DNA from: Porphyromonas sp. COT-239 OH1446
GTDB taxonomy: Bacteria; Bacteroidota; Bacteroidia; Bacteroidales; Porphyromonadaceae
Length of the DNA: 64,000 nt
Direction of reading: 5' to 3'
NCBI RefSeq assembly: GCF_000768875.1
Contig: NZ_JRAO01000010.1
Coordinates: forward strand, 1 to 64,000
Every line of letters starts with the position of its first letter. The first letter of the stretch is position 1. Shown in pieces: positions 9,669 through 18,471 of this stretch. A program made the translations under genes and the position numbers. Below the pieces are notes generated by a model that was not told where the DNA came from, ran no database searches, and saw nothing but the letters and a program-made list of their open reading frames with translations.

Positions 9669-10496
9669 ATGAACAACCTCATCAAACGGGCCGTCTTCGG
9701 TAGCCTCTATGTCGTGGCCATTCTAGCAGCTTTGTTTCTCGAGAACAAGGTCTTGTATTTGGTTCTGTTTTCCCTGCTATCCTTTATCGCTGTCTATGAG
9801 TACAACGTACTCTCGGGCAGTCAGCGCACACGCCCCCTGCGCACCCTCCTAGATGCAGGTGCTGCCGTCTACCTGTTCGTTGTCAGCTTCATGCTCATCG
9901 AGGGTCCTGCGAGCGATCTACGTCTGCTTGCCCCCTACTTCTTCTACTTGATATATAGCTTTGTGCGTTCAATCTACTCCGATCGGGCAGAGGCTCCGAA
10001 TAGCCTTGCTCGCATCGTCTTGGGTCAGGTCTACATTGCCCTCCCGTTCGTTTGTGCCAACCTAAGCCACCTATGGCTCAACGTAGATGGGACTCCGCTG
10101 CTACTCCTGCTCGTCTTCGTTTGTATTTGGGTCAATGATACTGGTGCATTCATCGTCGGGTCTACACTGGGCAAGCGTCCGCTTTTCCCTTCCGTTTCGC
10201 CTAAGAAGAGCTGGGAGGGTTTCTTTGGGGGACTGGCCTTCTCCATTGCCTCTGCCATCATCCTGGGGATTAAGCTCACCCCTGAGTCGGCTTCTCCTGT
10301 AGTCTACGGGATCCTAGGGGCTGTCATCAGCGTAGCATCGACCTGGGGCGATCTCTTCGAGTCCATGCTCAAGCGTAATGCAGGCGTGAAGGACTCGGGC
10401 CGCATCATCCCAGGGCACGGAGGGGTGCTTGACCGCATCGATAGCTTCCTCTTTGCCCTGCCAGCAGCACTCTTCATTTACCTCCTCGCTCACTAA
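9669..10496 (+). CDS. cdsA: Phosphatidate cytidylyltransferase (CDP-diacylglycerol synthase)
   Basis: The enzyme makes CDP-diacylglycerol from phosphatidic acid and CTP, the branch point for phospholipid synthesis, in the inner membrane. The 275-residue protein is very hydrophobic with about seven or eight membrane segments. The family signature is clear in the C-terminal half: SPKKSWEGFFGG near residue 178, then GDLFESMLKRNAGVKDSG and IIPGHGGVLDRIDS, which carries the conserved acidic metal ligands. The next gene starts 13 bases after the stop, so the two are probably cotranscribed. Confidence 0.96.
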   Translation: MNNLIKRAVFGSLYVVAILAALFLENKVLYLVLFSLLSFIAVYEYNVLSGSQRTRPLRTLLDAGAAVYLFVVSFMLIEGPASDLRLLAPYFFYLIYSFVRSIYSDRAEAPNSLARIVLGQVYIALPFVCANLSHLWLNVDGTPLLLLLVFVCIWVNDTGAFIVGSTLGKRPLFPSVSPKKSWEGFFGGLAFSIASAIILGIKLTPESASPVVYGILGAVISVASTWGDLFESMLKRNAGVKDSGRIIPGHGGVLDRIDSFLFALPAALFIYLLAH

Positions 10497-10509
10497 ATCC
10501 GACACAGCA

Positions 10510-12042
10510 ATGAAGTATCTAGGACAAATCACATTGCTGGTAGGGCTTGTGCTCCTCTTCTCCCTCTCGTCCTGCTCAAACAAGCGTACCTCTAAGGAAA
10601 AGGGCTATGGATCTATGAAGCCCATCAAACGAGAATTTCGGGGTGCTTGGCTACCGACTATCTACCGAAAGGACTATGCCCCTCTTTCTCGCAACGAGGC
10701 TAAGGCACTCCTGAGGAAACGTATTGCTCTACTGCACAATATTGGGTGCAATGCTGTTCTCTTCCAGGTAAGGGCTGAGGGGGATGCCTGGTATCAGAGC
10801 AGCTACGAGCCTTGGAGTCGCTTCCTCGTTGGCCGAGAGGGTATCTCGCAAGACCCCGGATGGGATCCTCTAGCTTTTGTCATCGAGGAGTGCCACCTCA
10901 AGGGGATGGAGGTACATGCCTGGATCAATCCCTATCGAGGCTCAAGCGATGTAAACATCAAGCTAGCCCCCGAACACTTAGCTCGTAAGCATCCCGAGTG
11001 GTTCGTTCGCTACAACAACCAACTCATCCTTGACCCAGGTAGGCCACAGGGACGCAAGCACATATGCTCAGTCGTCAAAGACCTCATACAGCGATATGAT
11101 GTGGACGCCCTACACCTGGACGACTACTTCTACCCCTACCCTGTATCGGGAGAAGAGTTTGGGGATGATGAGACCTTCAAGCGTTATGGCATCTCGGTAG
11201 GCTATACGGCTGATGCTAAGGATAAATGGAGACGTAACAACATCAACCTGCTCATCCACGACATCAAACGCACGCTCCTGCAGACTAAGCCCTGGGTTCG
11301 CCTCGGGATCAGCCCCTTCGGGATCTATCGCAACCGGAGCAATGATCGTGGAGGGAGTGCCACAGCAGGTCTACAGGCCTATGATGACCTGCATGCGGAT
11401 GTCCTGCACTGGGTTCGAGAGGGATGGGTAGACTACATCGCCCCACAGGTCTATTGGAACATCGGGACGAAGGTAGCGGACTATGAGGTGCTGACACAGT
11501 GGTGGAGCCAGCAGGTCGCAGACAAGACCCAGCTATATATCGGCCAAGATATCAGGCGTACGATGACCGCTGAGCAACTAGACAAGAAGCTCATCCTCAG
11601 CCGAACCCTTGCCCGAGGTAATATTTGGTGGCCTGGAGATGAGCTCCTGCGCAACCATCTTGGCATCAGCGAAAACCTCAAGCGCAGCTATTATCGGACG
11701 AAAGCTCTACTACCCGAATACAAAGACCCTACAGGACGAGCCCAAGCCCCTGAGCCCATACACAAGGTTTGGGAGGATAGCAATGAGGACGGACACATGC
11801 TCATGTGGGAGGATCTACACCTACCAGATGATCCCTCGACGCCCTTCTACTATGCCATCTATGCCTTTGCCGATGGGGAGAAGGTTGACTATCGTCGTCC
11901 CAATGGTCTTGTGGCCATCACGACCAATCCATACTACAAGCTGCCTCGGGTGGATGGGCGAACGCAGTACACCTTCCTCGTAACGGCAATCAATCGCTTT
12001 TGGCAGGAGAGCAAGCCCTTCAAGCTCAAGGTTTTCATCTAA
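10510..12042 (+). CDS. Glycosidase-like lipoprotein (GHL10/DUF187, YngK type)
   Basis: This 510-residue exported lipoprotein has a (beta/alpha)8 glycoside-hydrolase-like domain of the YngK/GHL10 family. I use the ATG at 10510 because it gives a clean signal (MKYLGQITLLVGLVLLFSLSSC, lipobox Cys) just after the cdsA stop; an earlier in-frame ATG would sit inside cdsA. Family marks include EFRGAWLPTI at the first strand, GCNAVLFQVRAEGDAWY, MEVHAWINPYRG, VDALHLDDYFYPYP with two acidic residues at the presumed active site, and GISPFGIYRN. The last 100 residues (from about WEDSNEDGHM) look like a fibronectin-type beta domain. The substrate is unknown; relatives have been suggested to act on cell-wall or other glycans. 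Confidence 0.88.
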   Translation: MKYLGQITLLVGLVLLFSLSSCSNKRTSKEKGYGSMKPIKREFRGAWLPTIYRKDYAPLSRNEAKALLRKRIALLHNIGCNAVLFQVRAEGDAWYQSSYEPWSRFLVGREGISQDPGWDPLAFVIEECHLKGMEVHAWINPYRGSSDVNIKLAPEHLARKHPEWFVRYNNQLILDPGRPQGRKHICSVVKDLIQRYDVDALHLDDYFYPYPVSGEEFGDDETFKRYGISVGYTADAKDKWRRNNINLLIHDIKRTLLQTKPWVRLGISPFGIYRNRSNDRGGSATAGLQAYDDLHADVLHWVREGWVDYIAPQVYWNIGTKVADYEVLTQWWSQQVADKTQLYIGQDIRRTMTAEQLDKKLILSRTLARGNIWWPGDELLRNHLGISENLKRSYYRTKALLPEYKDPTGRAQAPEPIHKVWEDSNEDGHMLMWEDLHLPDDPSTPFYYAIYAFADGEKVDYRRPNGLVAITTNPYYKLPRVDGRTQYTFLVTAINRFWQESKPFKLKVFI

Positions 12043-12070
12043 CCCTATCCGTTCTACATCAGAATAAGAA

Positions 12071-12116
12071 CTTAGCCCTGTGCATGGCTTGTCATAAGCT
12101 CTTGCACAGGGCTAAG
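12071..12116. terminator. Bidirectional hairpin terminator
   Basis: A perfect 14-bp stem (12071-12084 with 12103-12116) with an 18-base loop lies between the glycosidase-like gene (+) and the TonB receptor gene (-), which converge here. Confidence 0.8.
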
Positions 12117-12161
12117 TGTATATCTCCTCGAGAGAGGAGGAGGGCTAAGCCTCTAGGGGAA

Positions 12162-14255
12162 CTAGAAGCGGTAAGAAGCCTTGATCATGAAGCTGCGACC
12201 CATCATGTGGTAACCATCCTTCTCCGTGTAGTGCTCGTCGAGGAGGTTATCGAAATTCACCCCAAGGCGTAGTTGCTTGGTGAGGTTGTAGTGGGCAGAA
12301 GCGTTGAAGATCATAGCAGAGGGATGGCGAGTAACACTCTGCGTAACATTAGGACGGAGCTTAGGGTAATAGGTAAACCAGTTGTCTTCCCATCTCTTAC
12401 CAAGGAAGCGACCACCGAGACCTAGCTCTAGACCGTCCTCGCCCTGGTACTCAAGGCCGAAGGTGATGTTCTGATCACGAACGTAGCGCATATCTGTCCA
12501 TTTATCCTTGACCTTCATCTTGGTCTTGAGCATGATGGTCGCATTGACGTAGGCTCTCAGAGAGAAGGCATAGGCGGCCAAAGAACCGAAGTCATACGAG
12601 AGTATAGCCTCCAAGCCCCTCATGTGCGCCTCATCGGCATTGATGAAGGTAGAGAGGTTGAGCCCATCCACCTGCTGGCCAGTATTGTGCGAGATGATCA
12701 TATCCTTGTGTCTCGTGTCGAAGAGGGTTACATCGACCTCGATACCAGCCTCATGGTTGCTATAACCTACCCCTGCATCGATAGTCAGAGAACGCTCGGG
12801 CTTGAGGTCAGGATTACCCTGAGTGAGCCTATTCCCCATAACGTAGCTACCAGCCTTCTGATAAGCATCTGGAGCAGCGAAGGCACTCCCAGCAGAGGCA
12901 TGCAAACGCAGCCCCTTGATGATCTCGTACTTGAGCCCCAAGTTGGGCGAGAGGACTGTGTGCGTCTCTCTCTTGGCAGCACTCTTGAGGGGTGCATAGG
13001 CCTCAAGATCGAAGCGCATGAGGTCTCCACGCACCCCTGCCGCTACGCTCAGAGCATCGTCGAGGAGGTAGAGACTTCCCTGAGCGAAGAAGCCGAGGCT
13101 ATTGGTCTTGTAGTTAGGCTTGTAGAGCGTATTGGCCGATCCGTCAGCCTTGTAGCGTTCGGTACGGTAATCGCTCGTCTTGTAGTCCAACCCGAGGGTA
13201 AGGATGTGGCTTCCGAGACGCATCTGATCCTGTAGGATCGCTCCATAGGTACGGGTATCCGAGACGGAGCTGATGTAAGCCTTGTCGGTAGCATCGTTGT
13301 AGTTGTCCGCCTTCTCGAGCGAGAGATAAGGGGTGAAGGTGAGGCGGTGAATGCCTGCCACACGTCCAGCCAGCTCAAACGAAGTTGTAGAGCGGTTAAG
13401 ATCCTTCTTGCTAGAGCCATACACGCCCCAAATAGACCCTCCGTTGTAGATGCTAGAGCCGAGGAAGAAGTTCTCATAGAAGTTGAGCGACCAATCCTCC
13501 GAGAAGTCGTAGCCCACACGCAGGTTACCCGAGGCGACACCATAGGTGCTGCTAGGCATACGAATACCCTTGGTATTGGGGTCAAGCAAATCTTGCTCGG
13601 CCTGCGTGAGAGAGAGGAAGTTTTTGCTCCCTAGCTTGTAATTATGAGCACGAGCATTGTAGGAGGCACTCAGGTCGAAGCTCAGGTTATCAACAATATG
13701 CCCACCGAGGCTCAGAGAGCCAGAGCCTAGGCCATAGCTACCAGCCGAGCTCGAGAGAGTTCCCTTGAGCTGCCCCTTGTTACGCTTGGTGATCACATTG
13801 ACCACCCCTCCCATCGCATTAGTACCATAGACTGAAGAGAAGGGACCCTTGAGGACCTCGATCTGCTCGATATTGGTCAGACCGATGGTGGAGATATTAC
13901 CCGAACCGAGAGGAATACCATTGATCAAGACTGTCGTGTACTTGTCGCCAGGTCTAAAGCCACGAATACCAACATTGGCCAGGAAGCCAGGGTACTGGAT
14001 CACATCGACCGACCCCTTGTTTTTGAGTAGGTCTGAGAGATTGGAATAGCTGCTGCGCTCGATCTGAGGGGCTTGGATCAGTTCGATCTTACCAGGCACC
14101 TTCTTGAGGGGCTGCACGCTACGAGTACCATAGACGACTAGCTCGCCCAAATCCTTTGAGCGAAGAGAGTCGATCTGCTCGAGGGCTGGAGCGGCCACAG
14201 CTGTGGTGGCGGACAAACCTCCTACGAGCAGAAGTAAAGATAACTTGTTCATCAT
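12162..14255 (-). CDS. TonB-dependent outer-membrane receptor, probably for corrinoids (BtuB-like)
   Basis: This 697-residue protein is an energised outer-membrane importer. It has a signal peptide (about 1-21), a TonB-box-like stretch GELVVYGTR near residues 36-45, and a plug domain with the family motifs VGIRGFRPG, IEQIEVLKGPFSSVYGTNAMGGVVNVITK-type core split over residues about 130-158, then a 22-strand barrel ending in aromatic SYRF. It is the last gene of the riboswitch-led corrinoid locus, 34 bases after cbiZ, and that context rather than a specific residue suggests vitamin B12 or related corrinoids as cargo. The start could be either of two adjacent ATG codons. Confidence 0.9.
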   Translation of the reverse strand: MMNKLSLLLLVGGLSATTAVAAPALEQIDSLRSKDLGELVVYGTRSVQPLKKVPGKIELIQAPQIERSSYSNLSDLLKNKGSVDVIQYPGFLANVGIRGFRPGDKYTTVLINGIPLGSGNISTIGLTNIEQIEVLKGPFSSVYGTNAMGGVVNVITKRNKGQLKGTLSSSAGSYGLGSGSLSLGGHIVDNLSFDLSASYNARAHNYKLGSKNFLSLTQAEQDLLDPNTKGIRMPSSTYGVASGNLRVGYDFSEDWSLNFYENFFLGSSIYNGGSIWGVYGSSKKDLNRSTTSFELAGRVAGIHRLTFTPYLSLEKADNYNDATDKAYISSVSDTRTYGAILQDQMRLGSHILTLGLDYKTSDYRTERYKADGSANTLYKPNYKTNSLGFFAQGSLYLLDDALSVAAGVRGDLMRFDLEAYAPLKSAAKRETHTVLSPNLGLKYEIIKGLRLHASAGSAFAAPDAYQKAGSYVMGNRLTQGNPDLKPERSLTIDAGVGYSNHEAGIEVDVTLFDTRHKDMIISHNTGQQVDGLNLSTFINADEAHMRGLEAILSYDFGSLAAYAFSLRAYVNATIMLKTKMKVKDKWTDMRYVRDQNITFGLEYQGEDGLELGLGGRFLGKRWEDNWFTYYPKLRPNVTQSVTRHPSAMIFNASAHYNLTKQLRLGVNFDNLLDEHYTEKDGYHMMGRSFMIKASYRF

Positions 14256-14289
14256 TGTAGTGAGTTAAATTGTGAATAATTAGTGTTTG

Positions 14290-15459
14290 TTATCGATAAG
14301 CTCTATGATAGAGGAGGTGTGCTAGGCACAGCCTCATATCAGAGAGTAACGTCTTGTAATAGGGTTGATTGGGAGCGGGGCGGTGCTTACGCTCTCGGGA
14401 GAGATCTAGAGGGGCAAGGCCTTCGCTCGAGAGCAGATGGTCGAGGGCCTGCTGACTCGCCTCGAGCAGGGCCTCAAGCGGGAGGATGCCCCAGCGATGT
14501 TGATCGATCAGATGCACCAGCGAGGCCATCTGAGCCAGTACGTGGGGGTCTCTATCGAGGAGCTCCATCACGGGCTCAAGCTGCTCCACTGAGGCGTCGG
14601 GATGGGCATGCTGGCAATAACGAATGATCGCCTGCTTGGTCAGATCATAACGTTTGGCCTGATGCTCAACCGAGGCCTGACGCTGCGGCGTCATACCTGT
14701 CTGCTTGGCCAGGGCCTCGGTAACAGCATCTCGCACGGTTACACCGATCATCTCACCGAGCAGGACGTGCTTGCCCGTGTTGTAGAGGACAAGCTCTGAC
14801 TCGTCGTTGCAGATGACGATCAACGAATCCGTCCCCGAGCCAGTGGCTTTGCCCTCGGAGTACATGCTGGGGGCCATGAGCTCATCCAGGGCGACGGTCT
14901 TGGCCTCGGTAGCGGTCATCACAGCTCGGGTCAGAGCCCCAGCATCGAGGCGGGCATTGATGAAGAGGAAGACATTGATCGTCCCCGCAGGTAGGAGTAG
15001 GCTGCGTCGCTCAAACTCATCATAGGCAGCAGGGTCTGCGGCCCTGCCTCCATTGACATCAATCCCCGCTGTAGCTACAGCCATAACCTCGACACCGTGA
15101 TGGGAAGCTCGAGCAATGGCTGCATTCTCGATCAGGGCAGCCGTCCCCATGCCCGTAGTACTGTCGGGCGGAAGGCCCAACTCGCAGGCAATCGCTGCAT
15201 AATGCTCCTGGATGTTCGCCCCCTTGAGCCCTGGACAACGCTTCTGTTGAATCGCCAAATCGCGCCCACAGCTGTGATTAAAGGCGTACTGAAGATCCGT
15301 GCGATACCCTCCGTTGAGGTTGGAGGTGCTGACCACTCCACGTCGAGCCGCAAACTCGATGATCATACTTTCGTTGTGAAAGTAAGCAGCATCGCCCATA
15401 GGCGATCGGAAGAGCAACTGCTCTCGGCCAAATTCGGCTCGTTGCTTCTGTGTAGACAT
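14290..15459 (-). CDS. cbiZ: Adenosylcobinamide amidohydrolase CbiZ with C-terminal extension
   Basis: CbiZ cleaves the aminopropanol side chain from adenosylcobinamide and some pseudo-cobamides, giving adenosylcobyric acid so that the cell can rebuild the cobamide with its preferred lower ligand. The CbiZ core is plain: VMAVATAGIDVNGGRAADPA, GTINVFLFINARL, MTATEAKTVALDEL and SEGKATGSGTDSLIVICND. I start at the ATG 15459 (MSTQKQ) rather than the longer in-frame start at 15486, giving 389 residues. About 130 residues beyond the core form a helical extension without a motif I know. The gene sits in the corrinoid locus but about 220 bases separate it from chlD, with repeat array B in the gap, so it may have its own promoter. 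Confidence 0.87.
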   Translation of the reverse strand: MSTQKQRAEFGREQLLFRSPMGDAAYFHNESMIIEFAARRGVVSTSNLNGGYRTDLQYAFNHSCGRDLAIQQKRCPGLKGANIQEHYAAIACELGLPPDSTTGMGTAALIENAAIARASHHGVEVMAVATAGIDVNGGRAADPAAYDEFERRSLLLPAGTINVFLFINARLDAGALTRAVMTATEAKTVALDELMAPSMYSEGKATGSGTDSLIVICNDESELVLYNTGKHVLLGEMIGVTVRDAVTEALAKQTGMTPQRQASVEHQAKRYDLTKQAIIRYCQHAHPDASVEQLEPVMELLDRDPHVLAQMASLVHLIDQHRWGILPLEALLEASQQALDHLLSSEGLAPLDLSRERKHRPAPNQPYYKTLLSDMRLCLAHLLYHRAYR

Positions 15460-15582
15460 TGCTATAAGTTTATACTTGTTCGACAACTATAGTTCGTAAT
15501 CGCTGGAGAGGCACTTCCTCGGAGATTCTGCCCTAAAGCCTCATCCACTTCTCTCCAAACTCTCCCAATAGGCCTCCCCTAT

Positions 15583-15675
15583 GCTCCTACTTAGACCTCG
15601 AGTGAAGTCCTATTTGGACCTCAACTGCGCTCCTACTTAAACCTCAACTGAGATCCTATCTAGGCCTTCGGTTGC
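15583..15675 (+). repeat. 23-bp intergenic repeat array B
   Basis: Four tandem units begin at 15583, 15606, 15629 and 15652; the first three are exactly 23 bases and the fourth 24. Typical unit: GCTCCTACTTAAACCTC plus six variable bases. The array starts 5 bases after the chlD stop codon (at its downstream side) and fills part of the gap before cbiZ. It interrupts an otherwise tightly packed operon. Confidence 0.85.
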
Positions 15676-15679
15676 GAAG

Positions 15680-17503
15680 CTACCGAGATCTCTGTCGAGA
15701 ACCCTTCGGATGCTGAAAAGGGGAGGTCGGATGCTCCACAATCAGCGAATCCAAGGTGTAATAATGCGCCCCAATTTCTCGGGCAATATCCCGAGCACGC
15801 CCGAGACGTATGAAGCCCTCCTCGGTATCGATAACGATCGAGCGGATGACTCTGCCCGAGACCTTGCGGGCCATCTCGAGGATGGCTGTATGGGTATTCT
15901 CGGCCAGGTGCTCCGAGGTCGCACGGCCATCGCTCAGTAGGACAACCACGGGCGAGAGATCTCTATGCTTTCTCTGCTCACTGAGCAAGAGCTCATAGGC
16001 TCTGCTGAGGCCGAGGTAGAGTGGCGTACGCCCTCCGGTCTTGATCTCTGCCAGCAGATTATAGGCCCGAGACATGCTACGGGTGAAGGGGAGGATGAGC
16101 TTCGCCTCATCACCCCTAAAGCTCATCAACGCCACATGATCTCGCTGAACATAGGCCTCCTGTAGTAGCTCTAGGATCGTGGCCTTGACTTGACTCATCC
16201 GTCGACGCACCCCCATCGAGCCCGAGGCATCGACGAGGAAGAGGATGTGGTAGCCACTGCGTCGGGTACGATGCTTATTGCGGTAGTCCGAGGGCTCGAC
16301 GATCACCCGACGCTCGCCCTCCGCCCTCCGCCCATACTGATAGGGAGCAGCCGCCCGAAGCGTAGCCATCACAGAGAGATCCAGCTCGGCCGTCCGAGGG
16401 ATCTCGGCCCGTCTAAACCTCCCTCTTGAGCTGCTGGCAATACTCTTGATCCGTCGGCCCATACCTTGCTCTCGAGAGAGCCCCCTCTGGAGCATATCCA
16501 CAGGGTCGTAGGAGAGTCCTAGGTGGGCAATATCGCTCTGCCGCTCCGAGGCTCCCGCTTCGAGCTGAGGGCTCGAGGGCAAGTCCTCGGGACGATCGAG
16601 AGGTTCGGCCTCTCTAGGCTCATCATGCTGCTCCGAGGGGGAGTCGGCCTCAGAGTTAGGGGACTGCTCTGTCTGTGGGGCCGATGGTGGGCTCTCGGGC
16701 TGCTCTGCCTCCTCAGGCTGTGTAGCATGGAGCAGGCGATGCAAGAGGACGAGATCCCGTACAGCCATCAAATCCGAACGGTCAGCAGCTCGCTTCCCCT
16801 GCCAGGCAGCATAGGCTTTGGCCGTCCTGACTAGGGCGAGATCTGCCCGATGCCCCAGGACGTAGGCCTCACGACAGAGCTCCGCCGCTTGCATATAGAT
16901 CTCACCAGAGACCAGCACCTCGGGGTAGCGGACGGCAGCATCCCGTACGAGGTCGATCGTAGCCTGCTCCGAGACCTCCTCGCCCGTACGCAGTGCGTCT
17001 CGCATGACGCGGCAGCGTAGAGGCACAGAAGTGATAGGCTCGAGCTCGACGAAGAGATCAAAGAGGTCGAGCACCCCAGAGGGCAGAGCCCCCTCCTCAG
17101 GAGTAGTCGCAGCGATGATGATACATCGCTCACCCTCGCCTAGCCCTTCGGCATGGGAGAGGATCGAGCGCACCACCGAGGACGGTAGCAAATTGACATT
17201 GTCCATCAAGACGATAGAGCCCGACATACGCTGCAGAAGACCTGCCTGCTCGACCCAAACACCCTGGCTCAAAAGGCGAGAGAGATCTGCTCGATCACCA
17301 AGCATCTCCTGAGTTGTCGAGCTGGGAATGCGCAGGATGCTCCTCTCGGGAGCAAGGCTGCGGAGGCTCTCCAACATCATGCTCTTGCCCATACCCTTGG
17401 CCGAGGAGAGCAGCACCGAGCTCCCTCCCCCCTCTACGAGGGCGAGCAGGAGAGCTAGCTGTGCCCGAGGCTGTGCCGTAATATGCGAGAAGGTATAGGC
17501 CAT
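15680..17503 (-). CDS. chlD: ChlD/BchD-like chelatase subunit (AAA + VWA)
   Basis: This 607-residue protein resembles the D subunit of magnesium chelatase. It has an N-terminal AAA+ domain with a P-loop LLSSAKGMGKSMMLE near residues 28-42 and a Walker B-like stretch SIVLMDNVNLLP, an acidic, proline-rich linker (roughly 265-335), and a C-terminal von Willebrand A domain with MIDAS residues in DASGSMG, the Thr region GGRTPLYLG and LLSDGRATSE. I choose the start at 17503 (MAYTFSH), six bases after the chlI stop, because the longer form would overlap chlI. With ChlI and CobN it would form a three-subunit metal chelatase. The retained P-loop is notable because many D subunits have degenerate nucleotide sites. 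Confidence 0.88.
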   Translation of the reverse strand: MAYTFSHITAQPRAQLALLLALVEGGGSSVLLSSAKGMGKSMMLESLRSLAPERSILRIPSSTTQEMLGDRADLSRLLSQGVWVEQAGLLQRMSGSIVLMDNVNLLPSSVVRSILSHAEGLGEGERCIIIAATTPEEGALPSGVLDLFDLFVELEPITSVPLRCRVMRDALRTGEEVSEQATIDLVRDAAVRYPEVLVSGEIYMQAAELCREAYVLGHRADLALVRTAKAYAAWQGKRAADRSDLMAVRDLVLLHRLLHATQPEEAEQPESPPSAPQTEQSPNSEADSPSEQHDEPREAEPLDRPEDLPSSPQLEAGASERQSDIAHLGLSYDPVDMLQRGLSREQGMGRRIKSIASSSRGRFRRAEIPRTAELDLSVMATLRAAAPYQYGRRAEGERRVIVEPSDYRNKHRTRRSGYHILFLVDASGSMGVRRRMSQVKATILELLQEAYVQRDHVALMSFRGDEAKLILPFTRSMSRAYNLLAEIKTGGRTPLYLGLSRAYELLLSEQRKHRDLSPVVVLLSDGRATSEHLAENTHTAILEMARKVSGRVIRSIVIDTEEGFIRLGRARDIAREIGAHYYTLDSLIVEHPTSPFQHPKGSRQRSR

Positions 17504-17508
17504 AATCT

Positions 17509-18441
17509 TTAAGGGGTTACGACAAATTGGGCGCAAAACTGCCGGATTTGCTCGGCAGAGAAGTAGGCCGTGTCGAAGGGCAGGCGGCGCAGACGATGCG
17601 GCAGAACTAGCTCGGCCGCCTCATAGACGTGCTCAGGGGTTACAGCCCTCTGCCCCTCGTAGGCTGCCAAGGCTAGTGAAGCCTTGAGCAGCATAATATC
17701 TGCTCTATGGCCATCGACCTCTAGGGCGATCGACATGCGGGCAATCAGCTCAAGGACCTCATCGCTATAGGCGACAGAGGGTAGGAGGCAACGGGCCAGG
17801 AGGATAGCCTCGGAGAGCTGATGCTCCTCCTCATCGTACCTATGGACAAAAGCCGAGGGGTCTCGCTCATATTCGAGGCGACGCCTCAGGATCTCAGCCC
17901 TTAGGACTAAGTCTCGCTCCCCCGACACCTCTACCGACATGGCGAAGCGATCTAGGAGCTGAGGCCTTAGGTCTCCCTCCTCGGGGTTCATTGTCCCCAC
18001 GAGGGCAAAGCGGGCTGGGTGGCTATACGACACCCCTTCTCGCTCTATGTGGTTTATCCCCATGGCAGCGACGTCGAGCAGGGCATCTACCAAGTGATCC
18101 TCGAGGAGGTTGATCTCGTCCACATAGAGTAGATTGCCATGGGCATGATAGAGGATGCCTGGATCGAAGCGCACCTCCCCAGTCTTGAGGGCATGCTCTA
18201 TATCGACCGATCCGATGAGTTTATCCTCCGTAGAGGCAATGGGCAGCTCCACAACACGCATCCCCTCGACGAGGGTCGAGAGGGCTCGTACGATGGTGGA
18301 CTTAGCCGTCCCCTTCTCCCCCAGGATCAGTACCCCACCGAGCGAGGGGTCTATGAGGTTGAGCAGCAGGGCTCTCTTCATCTTCTCCTGTCCGACGACT
18401 GCAGAGAAGGGGTATCTCTGTATCTTTTCGTTCACTAACAT
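17509..18441 (-). CDS. chlI: ChlI/BchI-like AAA+ chelatase ATPase
   Basis: This 310-residue AAA+ ATPase matches the I subunit of magnesium chelatase, which drives metal insertion by ATP hydrolysis. It opens with [16 protein letters not shown], has Walker A GEKGTAKS at residues 41-48 and Walker [14 protein letters not shown] near 107-119, and shows the family arginine region [13 protein letters not shown]. It sits between cobN (30 bases upstream) and chlD (6 bases downstream). No chlorophyll genes are present, so its partner is most probably the CobN-like large subunit of this operon. Such CobN-ChlI-ChlD sets are known from comparative genomics as candidates for cobalt chelatases lacking CobS and CobT. 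Confidence 0.92.
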   Translation of the reverse strand: MLVNEKIQRYPFSAVVGQEKMKRALLLNLIDPSLGGVLILGEKGTAKSTIVRALSTLVEGMRVVELPIASTEDKLIGSVDIEHALKTGEVRFDPGILYHAHGNLLYVDEINLLEDHLVDALLDVAAMGINHIEREGVSYSHPARFALVGTMNPEEGDLRPQLLDRFAMSVEVSGERDLVLRAEILRRRLEYERDPSAFVHRYDEEEHQLSEAILLARCLLPSVAYSDEVLELIARMSIALEVDGHRADIMLLKASLALAAYEGQRAVTPEHVYEAAELVLPHRLRRLPFDTAYFSAEQIRQFCAQFVVTP

Positions 18442-18471
18442 TCTGAATATAGGATCATTCGGCCATACGGC

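Noticed and set aside
10429-10509. Earlier start of the glycosidase-like lipoprotein inside cdsA
   Set aside because: It would overlap the end of cdsA and move the signal peptide away from the N-terminus.
13049-13585. Long minus-strand frame inside the TonB receptor gene
   Set aside because: Same-strand shadow in another frame with Arg/Ser/Thr-rich low-information sequence.
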